64,000 bases of DNA from CAVXNP01 sp963763305. Its GTDB lineage: Bacteria; Pseudomonadota; Gammaproteobacteria; Xanthomonadales; Rhodanobacteraceae. The notes beneath the pieces are model-generated. The model was not told the origin of the DNA. It searched no databases and worked only from the letters and a program-made list of their open reading frames with translations. Below are positions 35,630-49,101 of this stretch, in pieces. The stretch is taken from positions 2,356,001 through 2,420,000 of the forward strand of contig CAVXNP010000001.1 of the NCBI GenBank assembly GCA_963763305.1, given 5' to 3'. Made by a program: the position numbers and the translations under genes. Position 1 is the first letter of the stretch, and the number at the start of each line of letters is the position of its first letter.

Positions 35630-36153
35630 TCCTGCGGCGAACCCTGCGACGAAGACCCTGCGGGGGGCGGCCGGTGTCCCTGTGGACCGTGCCGGCGCCA
35701 GTGATCGTGCTGTTCGTGCCACTGGCGGATCAACTGCTCACGCTGCGGGGCAGGCAACTCCTGGAAGTGTTCGAAGGCCCGGTGCAGCCGGTCGCGCTGC
35801 GCCGGTGAGAGTTGATGGAACCGGCGCCGGTTCGCGCGCGCCTGTTCGCGCTCGGCCGGGCTCATCGCCTGCCAGCGGGCGATGTGCTCGCGGATCGCCT
35901 GGCGCCGCTGTGGCGGCAGGGTGATCCAGTGACGTGCGCGGTCGAGCAGGTGGGCCTGCTCCGCCGGTGGCATGCGGTCCCACTTCGGGCGCAGCGGCGC
36001 CAGCATCTCGCGCTGGGCCGGGTCCAGGCTGCTCCACGGTTGGGCCGTTGCCGGACGGTCCACTGCCGGTGCCTGGCTGGTCTGCGCAGCGACCCGGCCG
36101 GAGCCCGCCAGTGCGACCAGCAGCACCAGGACGAAAAGCGGGCGCAGGCTCAT
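35626..36153 (-). CDS. DUF3106 protein, secreted/periplasmic
   Basis: A 175-residue protein with a signal peptide (MSLRPLFVLVLLVALAGSGRVAA) and repeated W/P-x-LxPxQR units (WSSLDPAQREMLAPL; WQAMSPAEREQARA; FHQLSPAQRDRLHRAF), the DUF3106 pattern. It ends in a Pro/Gln/Ser-rich tail. Its ATG overlaps the stop of the upstream gene. Genes of this kind usually follow a sigma factor and a small membrane protein, as here. Function unknown. Confidence 0.85.
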   Translation of the reverse strand: MSLRPLFVLVLLVALAGSGRVAAQTSQAPAVDRPATAQPWSSLDPAQREMLAPLRPKWDRMPPAEQAHLLDRARHWITLPPQRRQAIREHIARWQAMSPAEREQARANRRRFHQLSPAQRDRLHRAFEHFQELPAPQREQLIRQWHEQHDHWRRHGPQGHRPPPAGSSSQGSPQD

Positions 36154-36584
36154 GGCCGTCCGCTCGCCTTGCCGGTGTCGTTCGCCGCCAGCCAGTCGTA
36201 GAACTCCAGGTTCTGGTACAGCGCCGGATCCGCGCTGTCCGGATCCGGTGGCAACGCACTGTCGGCATCGGTGGCGGCCGTGGCGGCCTGCGGTTGCGGA
36301 CCGCCGGACCAGAGCGGTCGCCAGATCACCAGGGTAGCCAGCGCCAGTACGGCGAACGCGCCGGCCGGAAGCAACTGGCGCCGGAGGGTATCGCCGAGCC
36401 AGCGTCCTGGCGCGGTGCCGCCGCGGATGGCTGCCAGGCGCGCGGCATTCAGGCGCGCACCGGTCGCCGGGTCGAGCGAATGGACGGCCTGGCGGTAGCG
36501 CGCGCGCAGGCGCGCCTGCAACGCCGCGTTGTCGCGGTCGGTGTGTGGGGGCGCCCGATCGGCGCGCTTGTCGGGCGACTTCAT
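36150..36584 (-). CDS. Small membrane protein, putative anti-sigma (DUF3619-like)
   Basis: A 144-residue protein with a cytoplasmic, Arg-rich N-terminus, one membrane helix (LLPAGAFAVLALATLVIW) and a periplasmic tail ending NLEFYDWLAAND. It is coupled by ATGA overlaps to the sigma gene upstream and the DUF3106 gene downstream. The position suggests control of the sigma factor; DUF3619 membership is likely but not certain. Confidence 0.75.
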   Translation of the reverse strand: MKSPDKRADRAPPHTDRDNAALQARLRARYRQAVHSLDPATGARLNAARLAAIRGGTAPGRWLGDTLRRQLLPAGAFAVLALATLVIWRPLWSGGPQPQAATAATDADSALPPDPDSADPALYQNLEFYDWLAANDTGKASGRP

Positions 36585-37179
36585 CGCCATTCCTCCAGTT
36601 GGTCGCGCAGATGATGCATGGCCCGCGACAGGTGGGTCTTCACGCTGCCTTCGGAGCAGCCCATGGCCAGGGCGGTGTCGGCCACGTCCAGGCCTTCGAG
36701 CACGCGCAGCAGGAATGCTTCGCGCTGACGCCGGGGCAACTGCCGCACCGCGCTGGACATGGCCGCGTACGACTGCTGGTCGCGCAGCCTCTCAAGCGGC
36801 CCTGGACCCTGCTCGGCCGGCTCCCATGCGGGCAGCTCGACGCCTTCGCCGTCACGGCCTCCTCCGAGCCAGCCAACCACGATCGAGCGCACCTTCCGGC
36901 GCCGCTGCAGATCCACGATGCGACGCCGCAATATGCCCCAGAACAGCGGCGTCCATTCGTCGGCGGCTTGTCCGGGTAGTGGCTGACCAGGCGCAGCATG
37001 GCGTCCTGCACCGCATCGAGGGCTTCCTCGCGGTGACCGAGCTGCAGTTCGGCGAAACGGTACGCGCGTCGCTGCACCTGGCCCAGGAACTGATCGATCG
37101 TGGCGACGGGCTGGCTGACGAGGTCCTCCAGTCCGCTGTCCAATGGTTTGGCGAGAGCGTTCACTCCATCGGCTTCCAT
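36581..37179 (-). CDS. RNA polymerase sigma factor, ECF type (frameshifted as read)
   Basis: The N-terminal half (from MEADGVNALAKPLDSG; ATIDQFLGQVQRRAYRFAEL; EEALDAVQDAMLRLVSHYPDK) is in one frame; the rest (EWTPLFWGILRRRIVDLQRR; LPRRQREAFLLRVLEGLDVAD; GCSEGSVKTHLSRAMHHLRD) is in another. Restoring one C near 36965 makes ...PDKPADEWTPLF, a continuous protein of about 199 residues. The break is inside region 2, so a real mutation would inactivate the protein; its intact partners suggest a sequence error. Confidence 0.85.
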
Positions 37180-37337
37180 GGTGTGGCCCGGATCGGGGGG
37201 CGGGCCGGGTCGCAACGGGGGTCTGGTCCCGTTCAACGCGGCAGGCTCGCGCCGGTTGACCGGCAACCGTATGATGCAACGACGCCCGGGTGTGGGAGGG
37301 CGCCGGTCATTCGAACGAAGTCACGGGGGACGGATTC

Positions 37338-37646
37338 ATGATCGACGGATTCCTGGCGCTGTACATCTTCATGCTGGCGGCGTTCACCGGCTACGAGATC
37401 ATCGCCCGGGTGCCGGTGATCCTGCATACGCCGCTGATGTCCGGTTCCAATTTCGTTCACGGCATCGTGCTGGTCGGCGCCATGGTCGCGCTGGGCCACG
37501 CGCAGACCACGCTGGAGCTGGTGATCGGCTTTGCCGGCGTGCTGCTGGGCGCGGGCAATGCGGCCGGCGGCTACGTGGTCACCGAGCGCATGCTGGAGAT
37601 GTTCAAGTCCAGCAAGCCGGCCGCCGGCAAGGGGGACCGGTCATGA
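37338..37646 (+). CDS. pntAB: NAD(P) transhydrogenase subunit alpha part 2
   Basis: The small membrane subunit (102 aa) of the three-subunit transhydrogenase: three hydrophobic helices including FMLAAFTGYEIIARVP, FVHGIVLVGAMVALGHA and FAGVLLGAGNAAGGYVVTERML. GGGGGAC precedes the ATG. pntB starts within its stop region (4-bp overlap). It is separated from pntAA by three genes on the other strand. Confidence 0.93.
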   Translation: MIDGFLALYIFMLAAFTGYEIIARVPVILHTPLMSGSNFVHGIVLVGAMVALGHAQTTLELVIGFAGVLLGAGNAAGGYVVTERMLEMFKSSKPAAGKGDRS

Positions 37647-39072
37647 GCTACCTGCCGGAGGTGATCCGCGCCTGCTATTTCCTGGCCGCGCTGCTGTTCA
37701 TCCTCGGGCTCAAGCGCATGAGCTCGCCGCGCACCGCGCGCGGCGGCATCGTCTGGGCCGGCGTGGGCATGCTGCTGGCGGTGCTGGCGACCTTTGCGCT
37801 GCCGCAACTGCAGAACCGCGGGCTGATGCTGGCCGCGGTGCTGATCGGCGTGGCGGCTGCGTGGTGGTCGGGCCGGCGGGTGGCGATGACCGCCATGCCG
37901 CAGATGGTGGCGCTGTACAACGGCATGGGCGGCGGCGCCGCTGCGGCGATCGGCGCGGTGGAGTTGTTCGGCTATGCCGGGGCCGCGATCACCCTGCTCG
38001 ACGGCGGTCGCTTCACCGCCGATGGTGGCTCGCCCGGAAGCGCCCAGCTGGTGCTGGCCGTGCTCGGCGCACTGATCGGCGCGGTCAGCTTTTCCGGGTC
38101 GCTGATCGCCTTCGCCAAGCTGCAGGGATGGCTGGACAGGCGCTTCGTGTTTCCCGGCCAGCGTGCGGTCAACCTGCTGGTGCTGGCGCTGGCCGTGGCT
38201 GCCGGGGCGTGGCTGGTGCTGGGCGGCTTGTCGGTGCCCCTGGTGGTGGCTTTCTTCGTCCTGTCCCTGGCCTTCGGCCTGATGATGACCTTGCCCATCG
38301 GCGGCGCCGACATGCCGGTGGTGATCTCGCTGTACAACGCGCTGACCGGACTGGCGGTGGCGTTCGAGGGTTTCGTGCTCGGCAACGAGGCGATGATCAT
38401 CGCCGGCACGGTGGTGGGCGCGGCCGGTACCCTGCTGACCCAGTTGATGGCCAGGGCCATGAACCGTTCGATCGGCAACGTGCTGTTCGGCAGTTTCGGC
38501 GCTGCCTCCGCGGCGAGGCACAGGAGATCGGCGGCAGCCAGAAGCCGATCGAGGCCGCCGATGCGGCGGTGATGATGGCTTACGCCGAGCGGGTGGTGAT
38601 CGTGCCCGGCTACGGCATGGCCGTGGCGCAGGCGCAGCACAAGGTGTGGGAGTTCGCCAGGTTGCTGATCGAGCGCGGCGTCAAGGTGCGCTTTGCGATC
38701 CATCCGGTGGCCGGACGCATGCCGGGCCACATGAACGTGCTGCTGGCCGAGGCCGGCGTGCCGTACGACCTGATCGCCGACATGGAGGAGATCAATCCGG
38801 AATTCCCGAATACCGACGTGGCGCTGGTGATCGGTGCCAACGACGTGGTCAACCCGCTGGCCAAGACCGATCCGGCCTCGCCGATCTACGGCATGCCGGT
38901 TCTGGATGTCGGCCAGGCGCGACAGGTCATCGTGATCAAGCGCGGGCGCGGCAACGGCTTCGCCGGCATCGAGAACGCGCTGTTCTATGCCGACAACACC
39001 CGCATGCTCTACGGCGACGGCCAGGCAGCTGCCGGTGAACTGGTGACTGCGCTGAAGGCGCTGGACGCGTGA
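37643..39072 (+). CDS. pntB: NAD(P) transhydrogenase subunit beta (frameshifted as read)
   Basis: PntB carries nine or so membrane helices and the NADP(H)-binding domain III. The first frame runs to FGAASA near 38505; the C-terminal domain (VVIVPGYGMAVAQAQHKV; IHPVAGRMPGHMNVLLAEAGVPYD; LVIGANDVVNP; FYADNTRMLYGD) continues in another frame to 39072. The total of 1,430 bases is one short of a multiple of three, so a single deleted base explains it; corrected length 476 aa, normal for PntB. The enzyme uses the proton gradient to make NADPH. Confidence 0.9.
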
Positions 39073-39082
39073 TCGCCCAGCG

Positions 39083-39609
39083 TCACGACCATGCGCGAAA
39101 TGACCGGTCAGTGCGGTGTGGGTGGCCCCTGGCGACCCACCCGGCAACCAGCAGCCCACCGGCGTACCAGCCAAGGTCGGCCGCGCTGAGGCCCATCCGG
39201 GCCAGTTCCAGCAGCATGCGGCAGGCCGGACTGGCGCAGGGCGCCGACCAGGCTCAGGCCCAGCGAGCCGGCCACCCGAATGCCGGCGATCAGCAGGTTG
39301 ACGTACAGCGCGGCCAGGGTACTGGCCACCACTGCCAGCGCGGCCGCCGGCCAGCCGGGCGGTCGCACCCAGCCACGCACCACCACGCCCAGCAGCCAGG
39401 CCAGTGGCAGCGCCAGCCAGGGTAGCGGCCGCTGGGCGTACATGCATGGCGACCGTCCAGATGGCGCCCGCGGCCAGGCCAAGCATGGCGGCACTGAAGA
39501 GGGCGAACGCGGCCGCCAGCAGACGTCGGGCGATCAGCATGGGCCGGTCCGGCGGGTCGGTGGCGATGGCATGGTGCGGGTTCCAGTAGCGCTTGGCGAA
39601 ACCTCGCAT
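39083..39609 (-). CDS. Putative inner-membrane protein (two frameshifts as read)
   Basis: Three overlapping minus-strand frames together spell a protein of about 175 residues: MRGFAKRYWNPHHAIA with helix LLAAAFALFSAAMLGLAAGA, then helices PWLALPLAWLLGVVVRGW and AALAVVASTLAALYVNLLI, then LARMGLSAADLGWYAGGLLVAGW. Breaks fall near 39450 and 39215. About four membrane helices; no family recognised. It is convergent with pntB. Confidence 0.6.
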
Positions 39610-39785
39610 GATACCGCTGAGCAAGCGGCGAACGGTCGATATTGGTGTCCTGGTCGGACGCGCAGCCTTGATTTCCCCGGTGCCGGCCTGACCTTGATCA
39701 GCAGGTAGCGTGCCCGGACCGGTCATAATGGGACCCCGCGGGCTGCACGGCCTGCGTCTTTCCGACCACCCAGCTTAAGGTAGGC

Positions 39786-40355
39786 ATGAGCGGTTTCAGT
39801 TTGAGTAGCGAGCCCTTTGTCCTGGCCAGGGACTGCGCCGCCGTGATGGTGCCGCAGGGCGAAACCGTGAGCTTGCCCGCGGGCCAGATCGGCTACATCA
39901 CCCAGGCGCTGGGCGGCAGTTTCACCGTGTACGTCGAGGGCAACCTGTTCCGGATCGCCGGCGGCGACGCCGACGCGCTGGGCAAGGAACCGCCCGCGGC
40001 GATCGAGCTGCCCGACAACGCCACCGACGCTGATGTCGAACAACTGGTCTGGCAGCAGTTGCGGACGGTGTTCGACCCGGAGATACCGATCAACGTGGTC
40101 GAACTCGGGCTGGTCTACGACGTCAGTCTCGAACCGACCGATGCACCGGGCCAGCCCGAAGCGCGCAAGGTCTACGTGAAACTGACCCTGACCGCGCCTG
40201 GCTGCGGCATGGGCGACATCCTGGTCGACGACGCGCGTACCAAGCTGATGATGATCCCCACGGTGGCCGAGGCCGATGTGGACCTGGTGTTCGACCCGCC
40301 ATGGAACTACTCGATGATGTCGGACGCGGCCAAGCTCGAAACCGGCATGCTCTGA
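39786..40355 (+). CDS. sufT: SufT, Fe-S cluster assembly-associated protein
   Basis: The 189-residue protein combines a small N-terminal domain (VLARDCAAVMVPQGETVSLPAG) with a MIP18/DUF59 domain (LRTVFDPEIPINVVELGLVYDV; LTLTAPGCGMGDILVDDA; VDLVFDPPWNYSMMS). This is the SufT architecture, linked to Fe-S protein maturation. The reading frame is clean. No other suf genes are in the window. Confidence 0.9.
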   Translation: MSGFSLSSEPFVLARDCAAVMVPQGETVSLPAGQIGYITQALGGSFTVYVEGNLFRIAGGDADALGKEPPAAIELPDNATDADVEQLVWQQLRTVFDPEIPINVVELGLVYDVSLEPTDAPGQPEARKVYVKLTLTAPGCGMGDILVDDARTKLMMIPTVAEADVDLVFDPPWNYSMMSDAAKLETGML

Positions 40356-40617
40356 TCCATCGTTCTGTTACCGCTCGCCGAACGCACCGCAGGTCGGCGA
40401 GCGCTGGCAGGCCGCCAGACGCCACGATCCGCACCCGCCTGGCATGGGCGTTGCCCCTTTGTCGCACACATCACTCACTGCCGACTCGATCGGCGGTGCC
40501 GCTGCGGGTGCGCACCCCGCCGGCCGTGCTTCCGCGAGGTTCGCGAGCCGGCCAGCTTCCCTATACGCAGGCGTCACTGACCAGTTCACAGCTTCTCCGG
40601 CATAGGAAAAATTCACC
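40356..40617. other. Intergenic region without a gene
   Basis: These 262 bp between sufT and the promoter of the first M4 protease contain no convincing gene. Its last 14 bases start the AGGAAAAATTCACC stretch that is identical upstream of the second protease. Confidence 0.55.
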
Positions 40618-40895
40618 TTGACCGGCGCACGGACGCACGCCTATGTTGAATCGTCGGTTGGCTGGGGAGGTTGATCGACGATCCTTCGCGACGCGTTCTG
40701 CGTCGTTGGCAACACCAAGGTCCTGGGCGTTTCCCTGCATGGAGGTTTTTGGGGGAGGAGACGGCACCGGATTCCAAGGGTCGCTAGACAAAATCAAACC
40801 GGGAGCCGTGCTCTACACGGCAAATTCTTGCATGGGGTCGATCGACCGCATCGGCGGCTTTCGCCTCGAATTTCAATGTCTAGGAGTCCGTTTAA
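40618..40895 (+). promoter_or_regulatory. Promoter and structured 5' leader of M4 protease 1
   Basis: TTGACC (40618-40623), 18 bp, TATGTT (40642-40647) form a sigma-70-like promoter, giving a leader of about 240 nt. Hairpin CGACGC/GCGTCG spans 40689-40705. Hairpin GCCGTG/CACGGC follows near 40814. CTAGACA (40784-40790) is complementary to TGTCTAG (40877-40883), which overlaps the Shine-Dalgarno TAGGAG. The same elements recur upstream of protease 2. It could act as a translational switch; that is inferred. Confidence 0.6.
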
Positions 40896-43040
<2,145 letters not shown>

Positions 43041-43091
43041 GGTCGGCCGGGGCCGCGTCTGGCAACCGGCGCGTTTCCTCAAAGCTCCAGC

Positions 43092-43123
43092 AAGAACCCC
43101 GGTTTCGGCCGGGGTTCTTTTTT
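43092..43123 (+). terminator. Intrinsic terminator of M4 protease 1
   Basis: AAGAACCCCGG and CCGGGGTTCTT form an 11-bp stem around TTTCGG, followed by a run of T's. It begins 51 bp after the stop codon, so the two protease genes are transcribed separately. Confidence 0.92.
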
Positions 43124-43515
43124 GTGCACACGGCAGGACGCAGCCGTTGGAAGTGAACGGCTTCTGTCGACCCGGCAAGGGGAAGGGCTACGGTGCTTCG
43201 GGCAATCGGGCATCAGAGAAGGCGGAAGCAGATCGCTGGCGCTACGACAAAACCGCCGTGACGGATCTTGAACAGCCGCAGGTTGGCCCGAAGGGATGCG
43301 ACGAACCCGGCGGGGGCAACCCGCCCCCACCGATCCTCGGTCGGCAATGTCGGAACGTTGATCCCTGGGGTCCAAGGGGCTTGCTGCCGGCCTTCGCGCC
43401 GAAGCGTTTTGCCCGTGGAGACGATTCGGGCGGGACGACCCGACCTGGCGAATATGCCTCTGGTACAGGGGTTTCACGACGGTGCCATGGCTGTCCGATA
43501 TAGGAAAAATTCACC
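43124..43515. other. Intergenic region between the M4 protease genes
   Basis: About 390 bp after the terminator and before the second promoter. I see no supportable gene on either strand. The final bases (AGGAAAAATTCACC) match the sequence upstream of the first protease promoter. Confidence 0.55.
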
Positions 43516-43786
43516 TTGACCCCGCGCAACGGCGCCACCTATGGTCGATGAGTCCGTTGGCGGGGAGGTTGACGGACGACCCTTTCAGCAACGCACCTGT
43601 ACTGCGTTGTGCACGACGGCCCAAGGCGTTGCCCCACACGGAAGATCGGGGACGCGACTGCCGGGCCCCAGGGGTCGCTAGACAAACCAAAGAAATCCGT
43701 AGCCGTGCCTGACGCGGCGATTTTCTCCATGGGGCCAAGCAGCCGCATCAGCGTCGTTCGCCCTGAAAAATGTCTAGGAGTCTGTA
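43516..43786 (+). promoter_or_regulatory. Promoter and structured 5' leader of M4 protease 2
   Basis: TTGACC (43516-43521), 18 bp, TATGGT (43540-43545), as in copy 1. Hairpin CAACGCA/TGCGTTG at 43589-43609 keeps the copy-1 pairing through a compensatory change. GCCGTG/CGCGGC near 43700 also stays paired through a G-U. CTAGACA (43678-43684) is complementary to TGTCTAG (43771-43777) at the Shine-Dalgarno; the two elements are 86 nt apart in both copies although the sequence between has diverged. Confidence 0.6.
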
Positions 43787-46282
43787 ATGCACAATCTTCG
43801 TCTGAAACTTCTGGTCGCTGCCATCGGCATGGCGACCGCGTCGGCAGCCACTGCCGCGACCACGCACACGCTGCACGCCCAGAATCTGGCCAACGCCACG
43901 CCCAGCACGCTGGGTGTGCGTCTGGGCCTGGGCGCGCAGATGTCTCTGGCCGCGCGCAGCGCCGTGGCATTGCCGGGCGGCCACAAGGTGGTGCGCCAGC
44001 AGCAGATGTATCGCGGCGTGCCGGTCTATGGCCACAGCGTGGCGGTGGTGCAGGACGCGGCCGGCCACTCGCTGCGTGCCAGCGGCCAGCTGATGCAGGT
44101 GGCCGCCGGTGAGCAGATCTCGGTGACGCCGAAGCTCAGCGCCGGCCGCGCGCTGGCCGCGCTGAAGAGCCATTCGCACCACACCGCGGTATCGGCCAAC
44201 GCCTTCGCCAACCAGCACGCGGACCTGTTCGTGTACCCGCAGGACAACGGTCCGGCGCGCCTGGTCTACAAGACCTCGTACTTCGTCAACGACCACGGCA
44301 ACGTCAGCCGCCCGACCGCGATCATCGACGCGCAGACCGGCGCGGTGATCAAGAGCTGGAACGGCCTGACCAACGCCTCGGCGACCGGCCCGGGCGGCAA
44401 CCAGAAGACCGGCAAGTACATCTACGGCACCGACTACGCGGCGCTGGACGTGACCCAGTCCGGCAGCACCTGCACCCTGAAGAACACCAACGTGGTGACC
44501 TACAACCTCAACCACGGCACCAGCGGCGGCACCCTGGTCAGCTTCACCTGCCCCAACAGCGACACCGATGCGATCAACGGCGCCTATTCGCCGGTCAACG
44601 ACGCGCATCATTTCGGCGGCGTGGTGCACGACATGTACCTGGCCTACACCGGCGCGGCGCCGCTGAACATGCAGCTGCGCATGAACGTGCACTACAAGAG
44701 CAATTACGAGAACGCATTCTGGGACGGCAGCGCGATGAACTTCGGCGACGGCGCCAGCACGTTCTACCCGCTGGTGTCGCTGGATGTGACCAGCCACGAG
44801 ATCAGCCACGGCTACACCGAGCAGAACTCCAACCTGGACTACACCGGCCAGTCCGGCGGCATGAACGAGGCGTACTCGGACATCGCCGGTGAGGCGGCGG
44901 AGTACTACGACCGCGGTGCCAACGACTTCCTGGTCGGCGCCGACATCATGAAGAGCGGTACCGCGCTGCGTTTCATGTGCAACCCGACCCAGGATGGCGG
45001 CTCGATCGACAACGCGGCGGATTACAACTCCGGCCTGGACGTGCATTACTCCAGCGGTGTGTACAACAAGGCGTTCTGCCTGCTGGCCAAGACCACCGGC
45101 TGGGACACCAAGAAGGCGTTCCAGGTGTTCGCGCTGGCCAACAAGAGCTACTGGACCTCGACCTCGACCTTCAACTCCGGCGCCTGCGGCGTGGAGTCGG
45201 CGGCGACCGACCTGGGCTACAGCTCGGCCGACGTGGTCAGCGCCTTCACCGGCGTGGGCGTGACCTGCCCGGGCACCGGTGGCGGTGGCGGCGGCGGTGG
45301 CGGGACGACCACCCTCGACAACGGCGTGGCGGTGACCGGCCTGTCCGGTAGTGCCGGTACTGACCTGACCTACAAGATCACCGTGCCGGCCGGCGCCACC
45401 AACCTGGTGTTCGCCATGTCCGGCGGCAGCGGCGATGCCGACATGTACACCAAGTTCGGCTCGGCCCCGACCACCAGCAGCTATGACTGCCGTCCGTATG
45501 TCAGCGGCAACAACGAGACCTGCACCGTGGCCGCCCCGCAGGCGGGCGACTACTACGTGGTCGTGCACGGCTACAGCTCGTTCTCCAGCGTCACGTTGAA
45601 GGCCAGCTACACGCCGGCCAGCGGTGGTGGCGGTGGCGGCGGCGGTTCGCCCGGTGAGCTGCAGAACGGCGTGCCGGTGACCGGCGTGGCGGCTGCCACG
45701 GGTGCGGACAACGACTTCTCCATCGTGGTGCCGTCGGGCGCCAGCAACCTGGTGATGTCGATCTCCGGAGGTACCGGCGATGCGGATCTCTACACCAGGT
45801 TCGGTTCCGCTCCGACCACCAGCAGCTACGACTGCCGTCCGTACAAGACCGGCAACTCGGAGAGCTGCTCGGTCTCGGCGCCGCAGGCAGGCACCTATTA
45901 CCTCAAGGTGCATGGCTATGCAGCGTACTCCGGCGTGACGGTCACCGCTTCCTACACCACCGGTGGCGGTGGCGGCGGCAACGGCGGCCTGCAGAATGGC
46001 GTGCCGGTGTCCAACCTGTCCGGCTCCACCGGAACCAAGCTGTACTACACCGTGACAGTGCCGTCGGGCAGCAGCCTGAGCATCACCACCTCCGGCGGCA
46101 GTGGCGACGAGGACCTGTACGTGAAAAAGGGTTCCAACCCGACCACCAGCAGCTACGACTGCCGTCCGTACGTGACGGGCAACAGCGAGACCTGCAGCTT
46201 CAGCAACGCCGGTGGCACGTACTACATCATGCTGAACGGCTATTCGGCGTTTTCGGGTGTGTCGCTGAAGGCCACCTGGTGA
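43787..46282 (+). CDS. Secreted M4 (thermolysin-type) metalloprotease 2 with three PPC domains
   Basis: The 831-residue paralogue of the previous gene is nearly identical through the signal peptide, propeptide and catalytic domain (HEISH at residue 337, GGMNEAYSD 20 residues after its second His). It ends with three PPC domains separated by Gly-rich linkers. The middle PPC matches the first PPC of protease 1 (LQNG..VTGVAAATGADNDF); the first and third have no close counterpart there. The layout suggests tandem duplication followed by domain gain or loss. Confidence 0.95.
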   Translation: MHNLRLKLLVAAIGMATASAATAATTHTLHAQNLANATPSTLGVRLGLGAQMSLAARSAVALPGGHKVVRQQQMYRGVPVYGHSVAVVQDAAGHSLRASGQLMQVAAGEQISVTPKLSAGRALAALKSHSHHTAVSANAFANQHADLFVYPQDNGPARLVYKTSYFVNDHGNVSRPTAIIDAQTGAVIKSWNGLTNASATGPGGNQKTGKYIYGTDYAALDVTQSGSTCTLKNTNVVTYNLNHGTSGGTLVSFTCPNSDTDAINGAYSPVNDAHHFGGVVHDMYLAYTGAAPLNMQLRMNVHYKSNYENAFWDGSAMNFGDGASTFYPLVSLDVTSHEISHGYTEQNSNLDYTGQSGGMNEAYSDIAGEAAEYYDRGANDFLVGADIMKSGTALRFMCNPTQDGGSIDNAADYNSGLDVHYSSGVYNKAFCLLAKTTGWDTKKAFQVFALANKSYWTSTSTFNSGACGVESAATDLGYSSADVVSAFTGVGVTCPGTGGGGGGGGGTTTLDNGVAVTGLSGSAGTDLTYKITVPAGATNLVFAMSGGSGDADMYTKFGSAPTTSSYDCRPYVSGNNETCTVAAPQAGDYYVVVHGYSSFSSVTLKASYTPASGGGGGGGGSPGELQNGVPVTGVAAATGADNDFSIVVPSGASNLVMSISGGTGDADLYTRFGSAPTTSSYDCRPYKTGNSESCSVSAPQAGTYYLKVHGYAAYSGVTVTASYTTGGGGGGNGGLQNGVPVSNLSGSTGTKLYYTVTVPSGSSLSITTSGGSGDEDLYVKKGSNPTTSSYDCRPYVTGNSETCSFSNAGGTYYIMLNGYSAFSGVSLKATW

Positions 46283-46342
46283 GTGATCGGGCGGGTCATG
46301 GATGACCCGCACTTCACTTCAATGTGATGGGCAACAAAAAGG

Positions 46343-46369
46343 AAGGCCCGGTCGAACGACCGGGCCTTT
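46343..46369. terminator. Bidirectional terminator between convergent genes
   Basis: AAGGCCCGGTCG pairs with CGACCGGGCCTT. TTT follows on the plus strand, and A-rich sequence precedes it, giving a T-run on the minus strand. It can end both protease 2 and the minus-strand asparaginase-like gene. Confidence 0.85.
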
Positions 46370-46398
46370 CGCTTGGTTCCAGCGCCGGCGTGGTGCTT

Positions 46399-46890
46399 CT
46401 AGCCGGATACTTCCTCGAAACGGTTGGCGTCGCGGTTCTTGCGCACCCGCGCCGGGTCCCAGACGCGGCCGTTCATGGTGATGTAGACGCCATCGGGCAG
46501 GCTCTGTACGGCGCCCACCGCGCAGCCGATGTTGAATACCGCATCCGAGCCCTGGAAGCGGGCAGGGTTCAGCGCGCCGGTCAGCACGATCACCTTGCCC
46601 TTGATCTGCGCCAGCTCGCGCGCGGTGTCGACCATGGTGTCGGTGCCATGGGTGACCAGCACGTGCCGGTGCGGCTGCGCCTCGATGGTCGAGCGAACCA
46701 GCGCGCGGTCGTCGGCGCTCATGTGCAGGCTGTCCTTGCGCAGGATCGGGATCACGTCGTAGGCGAACGCCACGCCGAGCTGCCCGAGGATCTCGCCGAT
46801 CTGCGGCGCACCGATCTTGTAGTCGGACTTGTCGTCGAAATAGATCTTGTCGATGGTGCCGCCGGTGGTGACGATGGTCAGATGTTGCAT
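46399..46890 (-). CDS. Single-domain asparaginase-like protein
   Basis: The 163-residue protein matches only the N-terminal domain of L-asparaginases: TIVTTGGTIDKIYFDD (first catalytic Thr region) and VLVTHGTDTMVDTARELA (second catalytic Thr-Asp), then VIVLTGALNPARF. Full-length enzymes are about 330 residues, so the C-terminal domain is missing. This short form may have another substrate or role. The Met at 46890 was chosen; the reading frame is clean. Confidence 0.85.
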   Translation of the reverse strand: MQHLTIVTTGGTIDKIYFDDKSDYKIGAPQIGEILGQLGVAFAYDVIPILRKDSLHMSADDRALVRSTIEAQPHRHVLVTHGTDTMVDTARELAQIKGKVIVLTGALNPARFQGSDAVFNIGCAVGAVQSLPDGVYITMNGRVWDPARVRKNRDANRFEEVSG

Positions 46891-47001
46891 GGCGTGGGCG
46901 CCGTGATGGGGAAGAGGGGCGCATTTTAGCCGAGTTTGCCGTGGGCCCGGACGCATGCCGGCGGTCCGGCGCCTGCGGTCCTGCGAGCGCTCGCGGATGG
47001 C

Positions 47002-48664
<1,663 letters not shown>

Positions 48665-48731
48665 GAGCGGTCCTCGCATGCGCGGAGCCCCGAGTATAGG
48701 CAACCGTCCGGGATGCGCGACGTGCAGCGGT

Positions 48732-49101
48732 TCAGGTGCGGCGCGGCTTGCGTTTCACGCCGGCGCCCAGCGCCCCGATCAGCAGCAGGGTCAGGCCGAT
48801 CTCCACCAGCGCCAGCACGCACTTCGCCGGCGCGCTCCAGGCCTCGGCCACGCCGTGGCAGAAGTAGAACAAGGCCAGGATGCCCACCCACAGCAGCGCG
48901 CGGCGCAGGTCGCGCAACGCCAGCAGCGGCAGCAGCAGCGGCACCACGGTGATCGCCAGCACCAGCCACATCGGCACGGTCAGCGGGCGGAAACAGCCAG
49001 CCGTGCCAGATCGGCTGCAGCGCCGATCAGCGCAAACCAGGCCGACGCGACCGACGCTGGTAGGCCAGCGGTACCGGCGTTCGCGCGGAGGCGGCGCTCA
49101 T
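48732..49101 (-). CDS. DUF2069 membrane protein (frameshifted as read)
   Basis: The intact part (81 aa) has three hydrophobic helices (WLVLAITVVPLLLPLLAL; LLWVGILALFYFCHGVAEAW; LVEIGLTLLLIGALGAG), the DUF2069 pattern. The expected N-terminus (MSAASARTPVPLAYQR, then a helix ASAWFALIGA) is present upstream in two other frames and overlaps the wrbA stop by ATGA. DUF2069 genes commonly follow wrbA in this group. Confidence 0.78.
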
